Below, piece by piece: positions 7,132 through 14,881 of a stretch of DNA of 38,109 bases. The notes below the pieces were generated by a model, which worked only from the letters and a program-made list of their open reading frames with translations, did no database searches and was not told the origin of the DNA. Where the stretch lies: contig JAJQGL010000097.1 in NCBI GenBank assembly GCA_021200535.1, positions 1-38,109 on the forward strand, in the 5' to 3' direction. A program made the translations under genes and the position numbers. The stretch is from Clostridiaceae bacterium (GTDB lineage Bacteria > Bacillota > Clostridia > Lachnospirales > Lachnospiraceae). Positions within the stretch are counted from its first letter, which is position 1. The number at the start of each line of letters is the position of its first letter.

Positions 7132-7642
7132 TATTATGGCACCTTTATCTACGCTCCAATGGATAGACAGAAATAAGGTAAAACCAAATGATTACAACCC
7201 AAATAAAGTTTCAAAGCAAAATTTAGAATTGCTGAAACAGTCAATTATGACAAACGGATGGACATTACCGATTGTGGTTCGTCCTGATTATACGATTATC
7301 GACGGATTTCATCGTTGGAGTGTTGCAGGAGAGGAACCGCTGCTTTCTATGCTGGGAGGCAAGGTGCCTGTTGTCATTGTTGATCATAAGGACAGGTCAG
7401 AGGATATGTACGGAACTGTTACTCACAATAGAGCAAGAGGTACACATTTACTTGGCCCTATGAAAGCAATTATAAAAGAACTGCTCGATAATGGAAAATC
7501 CATTGAAGAAATTGGAAAACAGCTTGGTATGAGACCGGAAGAAATATTTCGCTTGTCGGACTTTTCCAAAGAAGACTTCCTGCGAATGATGATTAAACCA
7601 AATGTGAGTTTCTCAAAAGCAGAGTTTATAACGAAGATTTAA
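7124..7642 (+). CDS. IbrB-like ParB-fold protein
   Basis: 172 residues from ATG 7124, 9 nt after AAGGAGG; upstream in-frame starts lie deep inside the preceding gene. The N-terminal 110 residues hold the ParB/sulfiredoxin-type motifs: Asn-Pro-Asn-Lys, Ser-Ile-Met-Thr-Asn-Gly-Trp, Pro-Ile-Val-Val, Ile-Ile-Asp-Gly-Phe-His-Arg-Trp (58-65), and Asn-Arg-Ala-Arg-Gly-Thr-His further on. The C-terminus has a helix-turn-helix-like stretch (Ile-Gly-Lys-Gln-Leu-Gly-Met-Arg-Pro-Glu-Glu). Pairing with an IbrA-like neighbour, 8 nt overlapping, reproduces the ibrAB gene pair. Activity unknown. Confidence 0.82.
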   Translation: MDNIMAPLSTLQWIDRNKVKPNDYNPNKVSKQNLELLKQSIMTNGWTLPIVVRPDYTIIDGFHRWSVAGEEPLLSMLGGKVPVVIVDHKDRSEDMYGTVTHNRARGTHLLGPMKAIIKELLDNGKSIEEIGKQLGMRPEEIFRLSDFSKEDFLRMMIKPNVSFSKAEFITKI

Positions 7643-7744
7643 TGTTTTAACATAGCATATTCGCAAGCAATACACACGAGGGGACGTATGCCTCCTCTCT
7701 TGCGTTTGCACGAAATACAAAACGAATAGAAGGAAGGTGGTGAT

Positions 7745-8563
7745 ATGCCGAGGGCACCAAGCGAAAAAATGATTGAAGCCGAAAAACTGTTCAATGAAGG
7801 AATGGCAATGGTGGAAATCGCAAAGAAATTAGGAATATCTGCAGGAACTGTCCGTAGTTGGAAAAACAGATACGGATGGGGAGACAAGTCAAAAAAAAAC
7901 AAATGCAACGTTGCAAAAAAAACAGGCAAGAAAAATGCAACGTTGCAAAAGAAAAAACGTGGCGGGCAGCCGGGAAATAAGAATGCAAAAGGGGGCGCTG
8001 GCAATCCCAACCCCAAGCAGAGGATACCGCCCGGTGCGGCATTAAAACATGGTGGCTATGTGCCGGTATTTCTCGATGCCTTAGACGAGGATGAGCAGGA
8101 ACTTATTGCAACTGTTCCAGAAGATACGGAGCAGCAGCTCATGGAGCAGATACAGCTTTTTTCTATCCGCGAGCGAAGGATACTGAAAGCAATCAATAAA
8201 TATCGGAATCAAAACGGAGATGTTGCGGTTGCTGATGTTACAAGGTTTGAGGACAAGAGAACATTTAAGGATGAGGAGGAAGAGGAGGAATATAACAGGC
8301 GCCGGAAAGAAAAGGTTGACAACGGAGATATTCTTCCGGGTAAGTCCTATAATATGCAGACGCACACAACCAATAAGGATATGGTTATAGCGAGGCTTGA
8401 GCAGGAACTTTCTACAATCCAAAGCAAGAAGACAAAGGCTATTGAAGCATTGTCGAAATATCGTATGGAGAAAGCAAGGCTTGAAAGTGAAAGCGCTGGA
8501 AATGATGCGGTTGACGATTGGATTGCAGCCGTTCTGGGAGAGGATGTGAGCGATTATGAATAA
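7745..8563 (+). CDS. terS: Terminase small subunit (YqaS/XtmA-like)
   Basis: 272 residues. The N-terminus (about 10-45) is a helix-turn-helix (Met-Val-Glu-Ile-Ala-Lys-Lys-Leu-Gly-Ile-Ser) ending in Trp-Lys-Asn-Arg-Tyr-Gly-Trp, typical of PBSX-type small terminase subunits. A Lys-rich, Gly-Asn-Pro-rich linker follows, then a coiled-coil oligomerisation region (about 110-260) with a Glu-rich stretch. It recognises packaging sites on concatemeric DNA and hands them to the large subunit. Two identical 12-bp palindromes lie in its own linker region (7904-7915, 7936-7947). It overlaps terL by 8 nt. Confidence 0.82.
   Translation: MPRAPSEKMIEAEKLFNEGMAMVEIAKKLGISAGTVRSWKNRYGWGDKSKKNKCNVAKKTGKKNATLQKKKRGGQPGNKNAKGGAGNPNPKQRIPPGAALKHGGYVPVFLDALDEDEQELIATVPEDTEQQLMEQIQLFSIRERRILKAINKYRNQNGDVAVADVTRFEDKRTFKDEEEEEEYNRRRKEKVDNGDILPGKSYNMQTHTTNKDMVIARLEQELSTIQSKKTKAIEALSKYRMEKARLESESAGNDAVDDWIAAVLGEDVSDYE
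7904..7947. other. Paired 12-bp palindromes, candidate packaging (pac) site
   Basis: TGCAACGTTGCA occurs at 7904-7915 and again at 7936-7947, 32 bp apart (about three helical turns). Each copy is a perfect palindrome. The copies are read in different frames (Cys-Asn-Val-Ala versus Ala-Thr-Leu-Gln), so the conservation is in the DNA, not the protein. The binding role is inferred. Confidence 0.45.
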
Positions 8564-9986
8564 GAATTCGCGAGAATTAAGAAAGAAATTCTTCCGGAAG
8601 AAAATACCTGTTTATAGAAAAAATCCTGTATTGTTCGCGTGTGAAGTGTTGTTATTTGAGCCTGATGATTGGCAGAAAAAAGCATTGATGGACTTGGCAA
8701 AAAATCCAAAGGTAGCAATAAAGTCCGGACAAGGTGTTGGAAAGACGGGATTAGAGGCTGTGGCATTATTGTGGTTTTTATGCTGTTATCCGTATCCGAG
8801 AATCGTTGCAACAGCACCGACAAAACAGCAGCTGCATGATGTGTTGTGGTCCGAGGTAAGCAAATGGATGAGCAAGTCCCCTTTGCTCTCAGATATCCTT
8901 AAATGGACGAAGACTTATATTTATATGGTTGGCAATGAAAAGCGTTGGTTCGCAGTAGCAAGGACTGCTACGAAGCCGGAGAATATGCAAGGCTTCCATG
9001 AGGATAATATGCTTTTTATTGTGGACGAGGCTTCAGGCGTTGCCGATCCAATCATGGAAGCGGTACTCGGCACATTGTCTGGCGAAAATAATAAACTGTT
9101 GATGTGCGGGAACCCAACTAGAACTTCCGGCACTTTTTTTGATGCTTTTAATGCTGACAGGGCTATTTATAAGTGTCACACCGTATCTTCTGCAGATAGT
9201 TCAAGAACAAATAAAGAGAACATTCAATCTCTTATAAGGAAATACGGCAGGGAAAGCAATGTTGTGCTGGTTCGTGTATTCGGAGAGTTTCCTAAGCAGG
9301 AAGATGATGTGTTTATTATGCTTTCGCTTGTAGAACATTGCTGCATGCTTGATTTGCCGGAAGACGCTTCAATCAAGAGAATATCTTTTGGAGTGGATGT
9401 GGCGAGGTATGGCTCGGATGAAACAGTTATTGCATTGAATGTAGGCGGAAATATAACAATACCAGTTGCATTTAGGGGGCAAAGCCTTATGACAACGGCA
9501 GGAAAGATAGTGCAGTTGTACCGGAAAGTTATTATTGATTATCCAGGATATAGAGGTAAGATATTTGTCAACATCGATGATTGCGGTCTTGGCGGTGGAG
9601 TTACGGACCGGTTGGAAGAAGTGAAGCAGGAGGAAAAGCTGAATCGAATGGTAATTGTTCCTGTGAATGCTGCCGGCAAGGTTCCGGAGGAAACGGTTGG
9701 CGATGGAAAGCAGCGAGCGTGCGACATCTATGACAACATGACAACTTACCTGTGGGGTACAGTTAAGGATTTGTTGATTGCAGAGGAATTGAGCTTGCAA
9801 AATGATAATGAGATGGTGGCTCAGTTTTCATGCAGAAAATACAGATTAACGAGCAGAGGGAAGATGCTGCTTGAGAGTAAAGAGGAAATGAAGAAAAGAG
9901 GAATTGATTCTCCAGACAGGGCGGATGCGGTTTCTCTGTCTTGCTATGAAAGAAAGATATTCAACATTGGAAGTCTAGTAGATTAG
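8556..9986 (+). CDS. terL: Terminase large subunit
   Basis: 476 residues with both catalytic modules. The ATPase has Walker A Ser-Gly-Gln-Gly-Val-Gly-Lys-Thr at 57-64, Walker B Met-Leu-Phe-Ile-Val-Asp-Glu at 152-158, and a coupling motif with Cys-Gly-Asn-Pro-Thr near 184. The RNase H-fold nuclease has Asp281 (Gly-Val-Asp-Val-Ala-Arg-Tyr-Gly), Asp341/342 and Asp454/457 (Ser-Pro-Asp-Arg-Ala-Asp-Ala). It drives DNA into the prohead and cuts the concatemer. ATG 8556 overlaps terS by 8 nt. Length and motifs are normal for the family. Confidence 0.95.
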   Translation: MNKNSRELRKKFFRKKIPVYRKNPVLFACEVLLFEPDDWQKKALMDLAKNPKVAIKSGQGVGKTGLEAVALLWFLCCYPYPRIVATAPTKQQLHDVLWSEVSKWMSKSPLLSDILKWTKTYIYMVGNEKRWFAVARTATKPENMQGFHEDNMLFIVDEASGVADPIMEAVLGTLSGENNKLLMCGNPTRTSGTFFDAFNADRAIYKCHTVSSADSSRTNKENIQSLIRKYGRESNVVLVRVFGEFPKQEDDVFIMLSLVEHCCMLDLPEDASIKRISFGVDVARYGSDETVIALNVGGNITIPVAFRGQSLMTTAGKIVQLYRKVIIDYPGYRGKIFVNIDDCGLGGGVTDRLEEVKQEEKLNRMVIVPVNAAGKVPEETVGDGKQRACDIYDNMTTYLWGTVKDLLIAEELSLQNDNEMVAQFSCRKYRLTSRGKMLLESKEEMKKRGIDSPDRADAVSLSCYERKIFNIGSLVD

Positions 9987-9997
9987 GAGGTGAGGAA

Positions 9998-12226
9998 ATG
10001 CAGGATAATGTAAAAGAACAGGAAAGAGAGCAGAGGGTAGACGGATATAAGAATCTTATGAATAAGTACGGTACTTCGGACGATGTATCAGAACAGTATC
10101 GTTTTGAAAGCGACGAACCTGTGACGGATGTGGAACTCACCCTTAACTATGAGGAAAACGGTCTATTTTCAAAAATTATAGACATACCGGCAGATGATGC
10201 AGTCAGTAGCGGTTTTGATTACGGACTGAATGATGTTGATATGAAAAATTTTATCAATGATTCATTGGATGAACTGGATTTTGAAGGAAAAGCCTCCGAA
10301 GCTATCAAATGGTCGCGGCTTTATGGCGGTGCCTTAATGGTGATGATTATCGATGATGGAAACGAAATGGAGGATCCGGTTGATTGGGATTCAATTAGAG
10401 GAATTGATGAACTGCTTGTATTTGAAAGACCATTGGTAACACCGGATTACAACAGCATATATAATCATAAGCCAAAAGACAGAAAGTGGTCAAAATTTGG
10501 TATGCCGGAGTATTATGATATTTCCCCAATCTATGGCAGCCCTTTCAGGGTTCACGAAAGCAGGTGCCTTCTTTTTCAAAATGGGAAATTGCCGCAGTCA
10601 AGTTCACGAACGGAATATCGCTTTTTTGGTATGCCGGAGTATACAAGGATACATAAAGCTTTACAGGAAACAATCACATCTCATGGAAATGGAGTGAAAC
10701 TGCTCGACCGGGCTGTGCAGGCAATATACAAGATGAATGACCTCGCACAGCTCTTAGAAACGGAGGAAGGGGAGGATATTGTTCTCCGCCGTCTGCGTAT
10801 TATTGATATGGCAAAGGGAATCATAAACAGCATAGCCATAGATGCGAACGGAGAAGATTATGATTATAAGACGGTTACATTTTCCGGTGTAAAGGATATT
10901 ATTGACGCAACATGCAATATGCTTTCTGCAGTTACAAATATACCTCAGACTAAACTGTTTGGTCGCTCACCTGCCGGTGAAAATGCGACAGGCGAAGGAG
11001 ATATGGAAAATTACTACGATTTCGTAGGAAAAATACAGAAACTCAATCTCAAAAAGAACCTTGGCACTTTGATAGACATTATCCTTATTGTTGGAAAGTA
11101 CAAAGGGAAGTTTGAGGAAATTCCGGATTATGTCTTGAAGTTCAATCCATTGTGGAATCTTAGCGAAGCCGAACAGGCGGGAGTGGATCAGACAAAGGCG
11201 GCAACTGAACTTACAAAAGCGCAGACGGCGCAAGTGTATGTAGACATGCAAGCCCTAGATGCTTCCGAGGTTAGAAAGCGGCTTGCTGAAAATGGAGAAT
11301 TTACAGTTAATGATATTTTGGATGAGGAAGAAGACTGGAATGACATTCAGGAGGAAGACGAACCAAATGGAGAGGAATCTGTTGAAACATCCGGTACGGC
11401 TTTAACAGCAGAGATGCGCACTCCATCACCGCAGGAAGATATGAAAATGGATGATATAGCACCGACGGGCTGCGGTGTGTTAGTCATCAAAGATGGGGAA
11501 ATCCTTGTCGGAGAAAGAAAAGACAGCGGGCTTCTTTGCGGTCCTGGTGGTCACATTGAATTAGGGGAAACGCCAGAGGATGCGGCTATTAGAGAAACTA
11601 GGGAGGAATTCGGTATCAATATTGCAGAAACAATTCCGCTGACAATTATTTCCGGCATGCCGGAAGAGTATTGCCCGTCACAGATATTTCTCTGTACAGA
11701 ATTTTATGGGACACCAATTGCTTTTAATACCGAAATGGAAAATGCGAGGTTTGAACCGGTTACGGACATTCTGAAAAAGCAGATGTTTTTACCGTTTGAA
11801 TTATCCATAAGGGAATTGCTTAACGTGCTTCATAATATCAATCGCGATATTGTCAATGAGGATGATTGGGTTACAGTTAACGGGCAGCATATAGAAGTAA
11901 ATGAAAACGGAGAACAGATCGGAGGAAATCCAAAAGTTCTCGGAAAAGAAAGTGTTGCAAATTCAAGTGGATCTGGTAATATGGAGATACCGAAAGATAG
12001 TAACGGTAAATCCTACTCAAAGCCGGCTGCAGACAATGTATCGCCGAAAGAAGCCGCAAAAGTAGGACATGAAATAAATAATGTGTATCACACAAGATTC
12101 AAGGGTAAAAGAAGGGGCGTAATTACAACATATAACCCAGATGATGACAGGGCTTATGATTATAAATTTGAAAGTCATGGCTTTGATGAATACAACATAT
12201 TCTCCAAAATAGAAAATGAAAGGTAG
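9998..12226 (+). CDS. Portal protein (DUF1073) fused to a Nudix hydrolase domain
   Basis: 742 residues, much longer than a plain portal (about 450). Residues 1-450 are a DUF1073 portal: the opening repeats of Val-Thr-Asp-Val-Glu-Leu, Pro-Ala-Asp-Asp-Ala, Trp-Ser-Arg-Leu-Tyr-Gly-Gly-Ala, and Pro-Gln-Thr-Lys-Leu-Phe-Gly-Arg-Ser-Pro-Ala-Gly. After an acidic linker, residues 488-612 are a Nudix domain whose box from Gly518 to Ile540 fits G-x5-E-x7-R-E-x-x-E-E-x-G-(I), with Thr at the usually hydrophobic position after Arg-Glu. A Trp-Val-Thr-Val-Asn-Gly-x-His-Ile-Glu-Val motif follows at 624, then a linker and a basic/aromatic end domain (about 685-742). The portal is the DNA gate of the capsid. 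The Nudix part may hydrolyse nucleotide diphosphate derivatives. Confidence 0.9.
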   Translation: MQDNVKEQEREQRVDGYKNLMNKYGTSDDVSEQYRFESDEPVTDVELTLNYEENGLFSKIIDIPADDAVSSGFDYGLNDVDMKNFINDSLDELDFEGKASEAIKWSRLYGGALMVMIIDDGNEMEDPVDWDSIRGIDELLVFERPLVTPDYNSIYNHKPKDRKWSKFGMPEYYDISPIYGSPFRVHESRCLLFQNGKLPQSSSRTEYRFFGMPEYTRIHKALQETITSHGNGVKLLDRAVQAIYKMNDLAQLLETEEGEDIVLRRLRIIDMAKGIINSIAIDANGEDYDYKTVTFSGVKDIIDATCNMLSAVTNIPQTKLFGRSPAGENATGEGDMENYYDFVGKIQKLNLKKNLGTLIDIILIVGKYKGKFEEIPDYVLKFNPLWNLSEAEQAGVDQTKAATELTKAQTAQVYVDMQALDASEVRKRLAENGEFTVNDILDEEEDWNDIQEEDEPNGEESVETSGTALTAEMRTPSPQEDMKMDDIAPTGCGVLVIKDGEILVGERKDSGLLCGPGGHIELGETPEDAAIRETREEFGINIAETIPLTIISGMPEEYCPSQIFLCTEFYGTPIAFNTEMENARFEPVTDILKKQMFLPFELSIRELLNVLHNINRDIVNEDDWVTVNGQHIEVNENGEQIGGNPKVLGKESVANSSGSGNMEIPKDSNGKSYSKPAADNVSPKEAAKVGHEINNVYHTRFKGKRRGVITTYNPDDDRAYDYKFESHGFDEYNIFSKIENER

Positions 12227-12235
12227 TGATATGAG

Positions 12236-12427
12236 ATGGATGAGCAGATAAAAGAAGCATTGAGAAATATTTCCGATTCCTATGAGGACTTTGTAAATTG
12301 TTATTCCAAAGATTTGAAAGGGAATGAGGAAAAACAAAGAAAACTATTAGATTATCTGAAGAACAATCCCAATGCACAGACGGACGATGTTATGGAGTAT
12401 GTAGATGATGTTCTGATGGCAAATTGA
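12236..12427 (+). CDS. Small acidic protein after the portal, 63 aa
   Basis: Starts at ATG 12236, 9 nt after the portal stop, with a modest AAAGG upstream. It is a highly charged, probably helical protein ending in Val-Asp-Asp-Val-Leu-Met-Ala-Asn. No family recognised. It sits directly behind the variable C-terminal end domain of the portal fusion and is followed by two hairpin/T-run structures. This placement would fit a small partner or neutralising protein for that end domain, which is a guess. Confidence 0.6.
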   Translation: MDEQIKEALRNISDSYEDFVNCYSKDLKGNEEKQRKLLDYLKNNPNAQTDDVMEYVDDVLMAN

Positions 12428-12444
12428 ATAATTGTGGCACACGG

Positions 12445-12477
12445 GAGCTTTACAAGTAAGTAAGGCTCTTTTCTTTT
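12445..12477 (+). terminator. Terminator-like hairpin 1 between portal and minor head genes
   Basis: GAGCTTTAC (12445-12453) pairs with GTAAGGCTC (12460-12468), 9 bp with one wobble and a 6-nt loop, followed by TTTTCTTTT. Confidence 0.7.
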
Positions 12478-12518
12478 GCCCTGTAGTGCCGCTAATCGTG
12501 GCTCTGTGGGGCTTTTTT
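12478..12518 (+). terminator. Terminator-like hairpin 2 between portal and minor head genes
   Basis: Bases 12478-12492 (starting GCCCTGTAG) pair with 12498-12512 (ending GTGGGGC) over 15 positions with one mismatch and several G-T pairs, around a 5-nt loop. Six T follow at 12513-12518. Confidence 0.6.
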
Positions 12519-12522
12519 ATAT

Positions 12523-13512
12523 TTGCCAGTCAAACGAACGAGAGCAACTGTAAATCTTGATTTTGAGGCAATGAGAGAAGGTGATAGTTTGGATGAAACG
12601 TTCAGAAAGGAAATCGTTAGGGAAGAATTAAAACGAAAACACAAAGGGAAAAAGATAATTCCGGCAAGATACCGGATGAAGTTTCCTGATAGTGCCGAAC
12701 GGGAATACATTAGGCTTGCCAACGAGTATATGGCAATCGAAAAGAGCGTTTTGCTGAAATATATTCCTGAATTGAAAAAAATATTGAATGAGGGTACAGA
12801 ATACAATACCGATTCAAAAAAAGACAATGAAAGGAAAAGGAAAATAGCGAGATTTTCCACCATTGACAATACTATTGTTCGGCTTGGGATTCTTTTTGAC
12901 AGCATTCAAAAGGAACTAGATTCCGCCTTTGGCTTGTATGACTTGAAGCGCAGCATAAGCAAAATCGCAGCGCTGGATCATAAACTGACGATTGCCGAGT
13001 GGAAAAAAACGGTCAGTAAAACACTTGGAATTAACATTCTGGAAGATTATTATTCCGGGGACTTTTACAAAGAGATGATGGAAAAGTGGGTGTCGGCCAA
13101 TGTTGATTTGATAAAGACTGTTCCAAGGGAATCGCTTGGAAAACTGAAAGAAAAGGTTTATTCGGATTATATGAATGGTCGAAGCACCACGAATATTGTT
13201 AAGGAACTTCAGCGTCAGTATGGAATGGACAAAAGACATGCACAGCTGATAGCCAGAGATCAGACGGCGAAACTCAATGCAGATATAACGCAGAGCCAGC
13301 AGAAAGACGCCGGAGTATCAAAATATAAGTGGTCTACCGTTGGGGATGGCAGGGTGCGTGATAGTCACGATATCCTTGATGGTGAGATATTCAGTTGGGA
13401 CGATCCGCCGGAAACAGACGATGGAAGACGGTGTCACCCTGGAGAAGATTATCAATGCCGGTGCTGCGCAATTCCGGTATTTGATATAGACGAACTGGAT
13501 TTACCAGTATGA
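12523..13512 (+). CDS. Minor head/head morphogenesis protein (SPP1 gp7/Mu gpF-like)
   Basis: About 329 residues from TTG 12523. The C-terminal half has the family signature: Arg-Asp-Gln-Thr-Ala-Lys-Leu-Asn, then Tyr-Lys-Trp-Ser-Thr-Val-Gly-Asp-Gly-Arg-Val-Arg-Asp-Ser-His, and Cys-His-Pro-Gly-Glu-Asp-Tyr-Gln-Cys-Arg-Cys near the end. These proteins enter the prohead with the portal and may escort DNA. The start is uncertain: TTG 12523 lies just after a terminator-like T run with no clear ribosome site. ATG 12571 and TTG 12589 (AAGGTG 5 nt upstream) are alternatives that keep all conserved motifs. Confidence 0.85.
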   Translation: MPVKRTRATVNLDFEAMREGDSLDETFRKEIVREELKRKHKGKKIIPARYRMKFPDSAEREYIRLANEYMAIEKSVLLKYIPELKKILNEGTEYNTDSKKDNERKRKIARFSTIDNTIVRLGILFDSIQKELDSAFGLYDLKRSISKIAALDHKLTIAEWKKTVSKTLGINILEDYYSGDFYKEMMEKWVSANVDLIKTVPRESLGKLKEKVYSDYMNGRSTTNIVKELQRQYGMDKRHAQLIARDQTAKLNADITQSQQKDAGVSKYKWSTVGDGRVRDSHDILDGEIFSWDDPPETDDGRRCHPGEDYQCRCCAIPVFDIDELDLPV

Positions 13513-13552
13513 AAGGATGTGGTCACATTGAAAAAGTAAGGAGGTGTGCAGA

Positions 13553-14881
13553 ATGAAACTGCAGAGAATTGACAGTATTTCCATTGATAATACTTATTAC
13601 ACAGAAGAAGGCTACTTGGTAGATCACCCGATTGTGACTACCTGTGGCATATTTGAGTATAAGAATAATGATGGGAGTATAAGGAGGGAACTCCGTCTGC
13701 CTGAAGATGTCTTCGATGCTAAGTCATTGGAGAGTTATAAGGGTAAACCGATTATCATCACGCACGATGCTGGCGAGGTAGATAAAAATAATGTTCACCG
13801 CGAACAGATTGGCACAATTATGAGTAAAGGGTACCGCGATGGCGATAATGTCCGCTGCGAAATTATTATTCACGATACCAATGCCCTGGAAAGATGCGGT
13901 TTAAAAGAACTATCCCTCGGATACAGTCTTGATACTGATGATACTCCCGGTGTATACAGGGGAGAAAAATATGATTGTATACAGAAAAATATTGAAATCA
14001 ATCATCTTGCCCTCGTAGGAGAAGCGAGAGCTGGAGAAAGTGCCCGCTTGAATATTGACGGCAAAGATGAAGATGTACAAATTTTAAAAGGAGGCATGGC
14101 AATTATGTACAAACCAAATGCAAAAGGTCGCAGAGCAGACGATGGCGCAGAACTTTCACCAGAGGAGATGGAGGCTGCTATTGCATTGTTCAAGGCTCAG
14201 CAGGCGGCAAGTCAGGCAACTGGCGAGGAAACAGATGGCGAGGTTGAAGAAGCATCCGGCGAGGAGCAGTCCGAAGAAAAAAGCCCGGTGGAGCAGGTCA
14301 GAGAAAACATTGACCGCAGGGATTCTGAGGGTGAAGAAATGACACCGGAGGATATTATTGCAGAGCAGAAAGCAGATCTTGATACTCTCTTAGAGGAAAT
14401 CGATAAATTGCAGGCTACTAGCGATATGAATGGTGACGATGAAAAGGATTCCCCGGCAGATGAGAATGCGGAACCATTAGGGGATGAGAATACTGATTCT
14501 GAGGAAGAAAGTGGCGAGGCAGCAGAAGAAGATAAAGGGGTAAACATGGATTCTGTTGATAGAATTATTCAGGCTCGTTTAGATGTATGCCGCATGGCAG
14601 ATAAACTTCATCTTGACGGTGTTGAAAAACTCTCTGTAAAAGAGGGAAGAAAACAGGTTATTAAGGCTGTCAATCCGAAAATTAACCTTGACGGAAAGAG
14701 TGACAGCTATATCAATGCCGCTTATGATATTGCGAAACAATCCTATAGAGAGAGAAAAAGCACCGACGATCAGCGCAAAAAAATCGCAACTGACAAAGTT
14801 CGCAGGGATGCGAAAGAAGAAAGTAATTCTATCGTTGCCCGTAAGAACATGATTTCAAAAATGACAGGAGGTAAGAAATAA
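13553..14881 (+). CDS. DUF2213 prohead protease with C-terminal scaffold region
   Basis: 442 residues from ATG 13553, 8 nt after AGGAGG (a GTG at 13544 overlaps the ribosome site). Residues 1-180 match DUF2213 (Mu I-like) proteases: Gly-Lys-Pro-Ile-Ile-Ile-Thr-His near 60, Leu-Lys-Glu-Leu-Ser-Leu-Gly-Tyr near 120, and Ile-Asn-His-Leu-Ala-Leu-Val-Gly-Glu-Ala-Arg-Ala-Gly. Residues 185-442 are acidic, low-complexity and helical, as in scaffold proteins. The protein would mature the prohead while its tail templates capsid assembly. A strong internal start at 14105 could make the scaffold part alone. Confidence 0.85.
   Translation: MKLQRIDSISIDNTYYTEEGYLVDHPIVTTCGIFEYKNNDGSIRRELRLPEDVFDAKSLESYKGKPIIITHDAGEVDKNNVHREQIGTIMSKGYRDGDNVRCEIIIHDTNALERCGLKELSLGYSLDTDDTPGVYRGEKYDCIQKNIEINHLALVGEARAGESARLNIDGKDEDVQILKGGMAIMYKPNAKGRRADDGAELSPEEMEAAIALFKAQQAASQATGEETDGEVEEASGEEQSEEKSPVEQVRENIDRRDSEGEEMTPEDIIAEQKADLDTLLEEIDKLQATSDMNGDDEKDSPADENAEPLGDENTDSEEESGEAAEEDKGVNMDSVDRIIQARLDVCRMADKLHLDGVEKLSVKEGRKQVIKAVNPKINLDGKSDSYINAAYDIAKQSYRERKSTDDQRKKIATDKVRRDAKEESNSIVARKNMISKMTGGKK
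14105..14881 (+). CDS. Predicted nested scaffold protein (internal in-frame start)
   Basis: AAAGGAGG at 14087-14094 lies 10 nt before an in-frame ATG at 14105, exactly where the protease domain ends and the acidic helical region begins. The product would be 258 residues of scaffold only, like the C/Nu3 arrangement of lambda. A further in-frame ATG at 14546 follows AAAGGGG by 5 nt and could give a 111-residue form. The strong ribosome site inside a gene is seen directly; its use is inferred. Confidence 0.5.
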   Translation: MYKPNAKGRRADDGAELSPEEMEAAIALFKAQQAASQATGEETDGEVEEASGEEQSEEKSPVEQVRENIDRRDSEGEEMTPEDIIAEQKADLDTLLEEIDKLQATSDMNGDDEKDSPADENAEPLGDENTDSEEESGEAAEEDKGVNMDSVDRIIQARLDVCRMADKLHLDGVEKLSVKEGRKQVIKAVNPKINLDGKSDSYINAAYDIAKQSYRERKSTDDQRKKIATDKVRRDAKEESNSIVARKNMISKMTGGKK

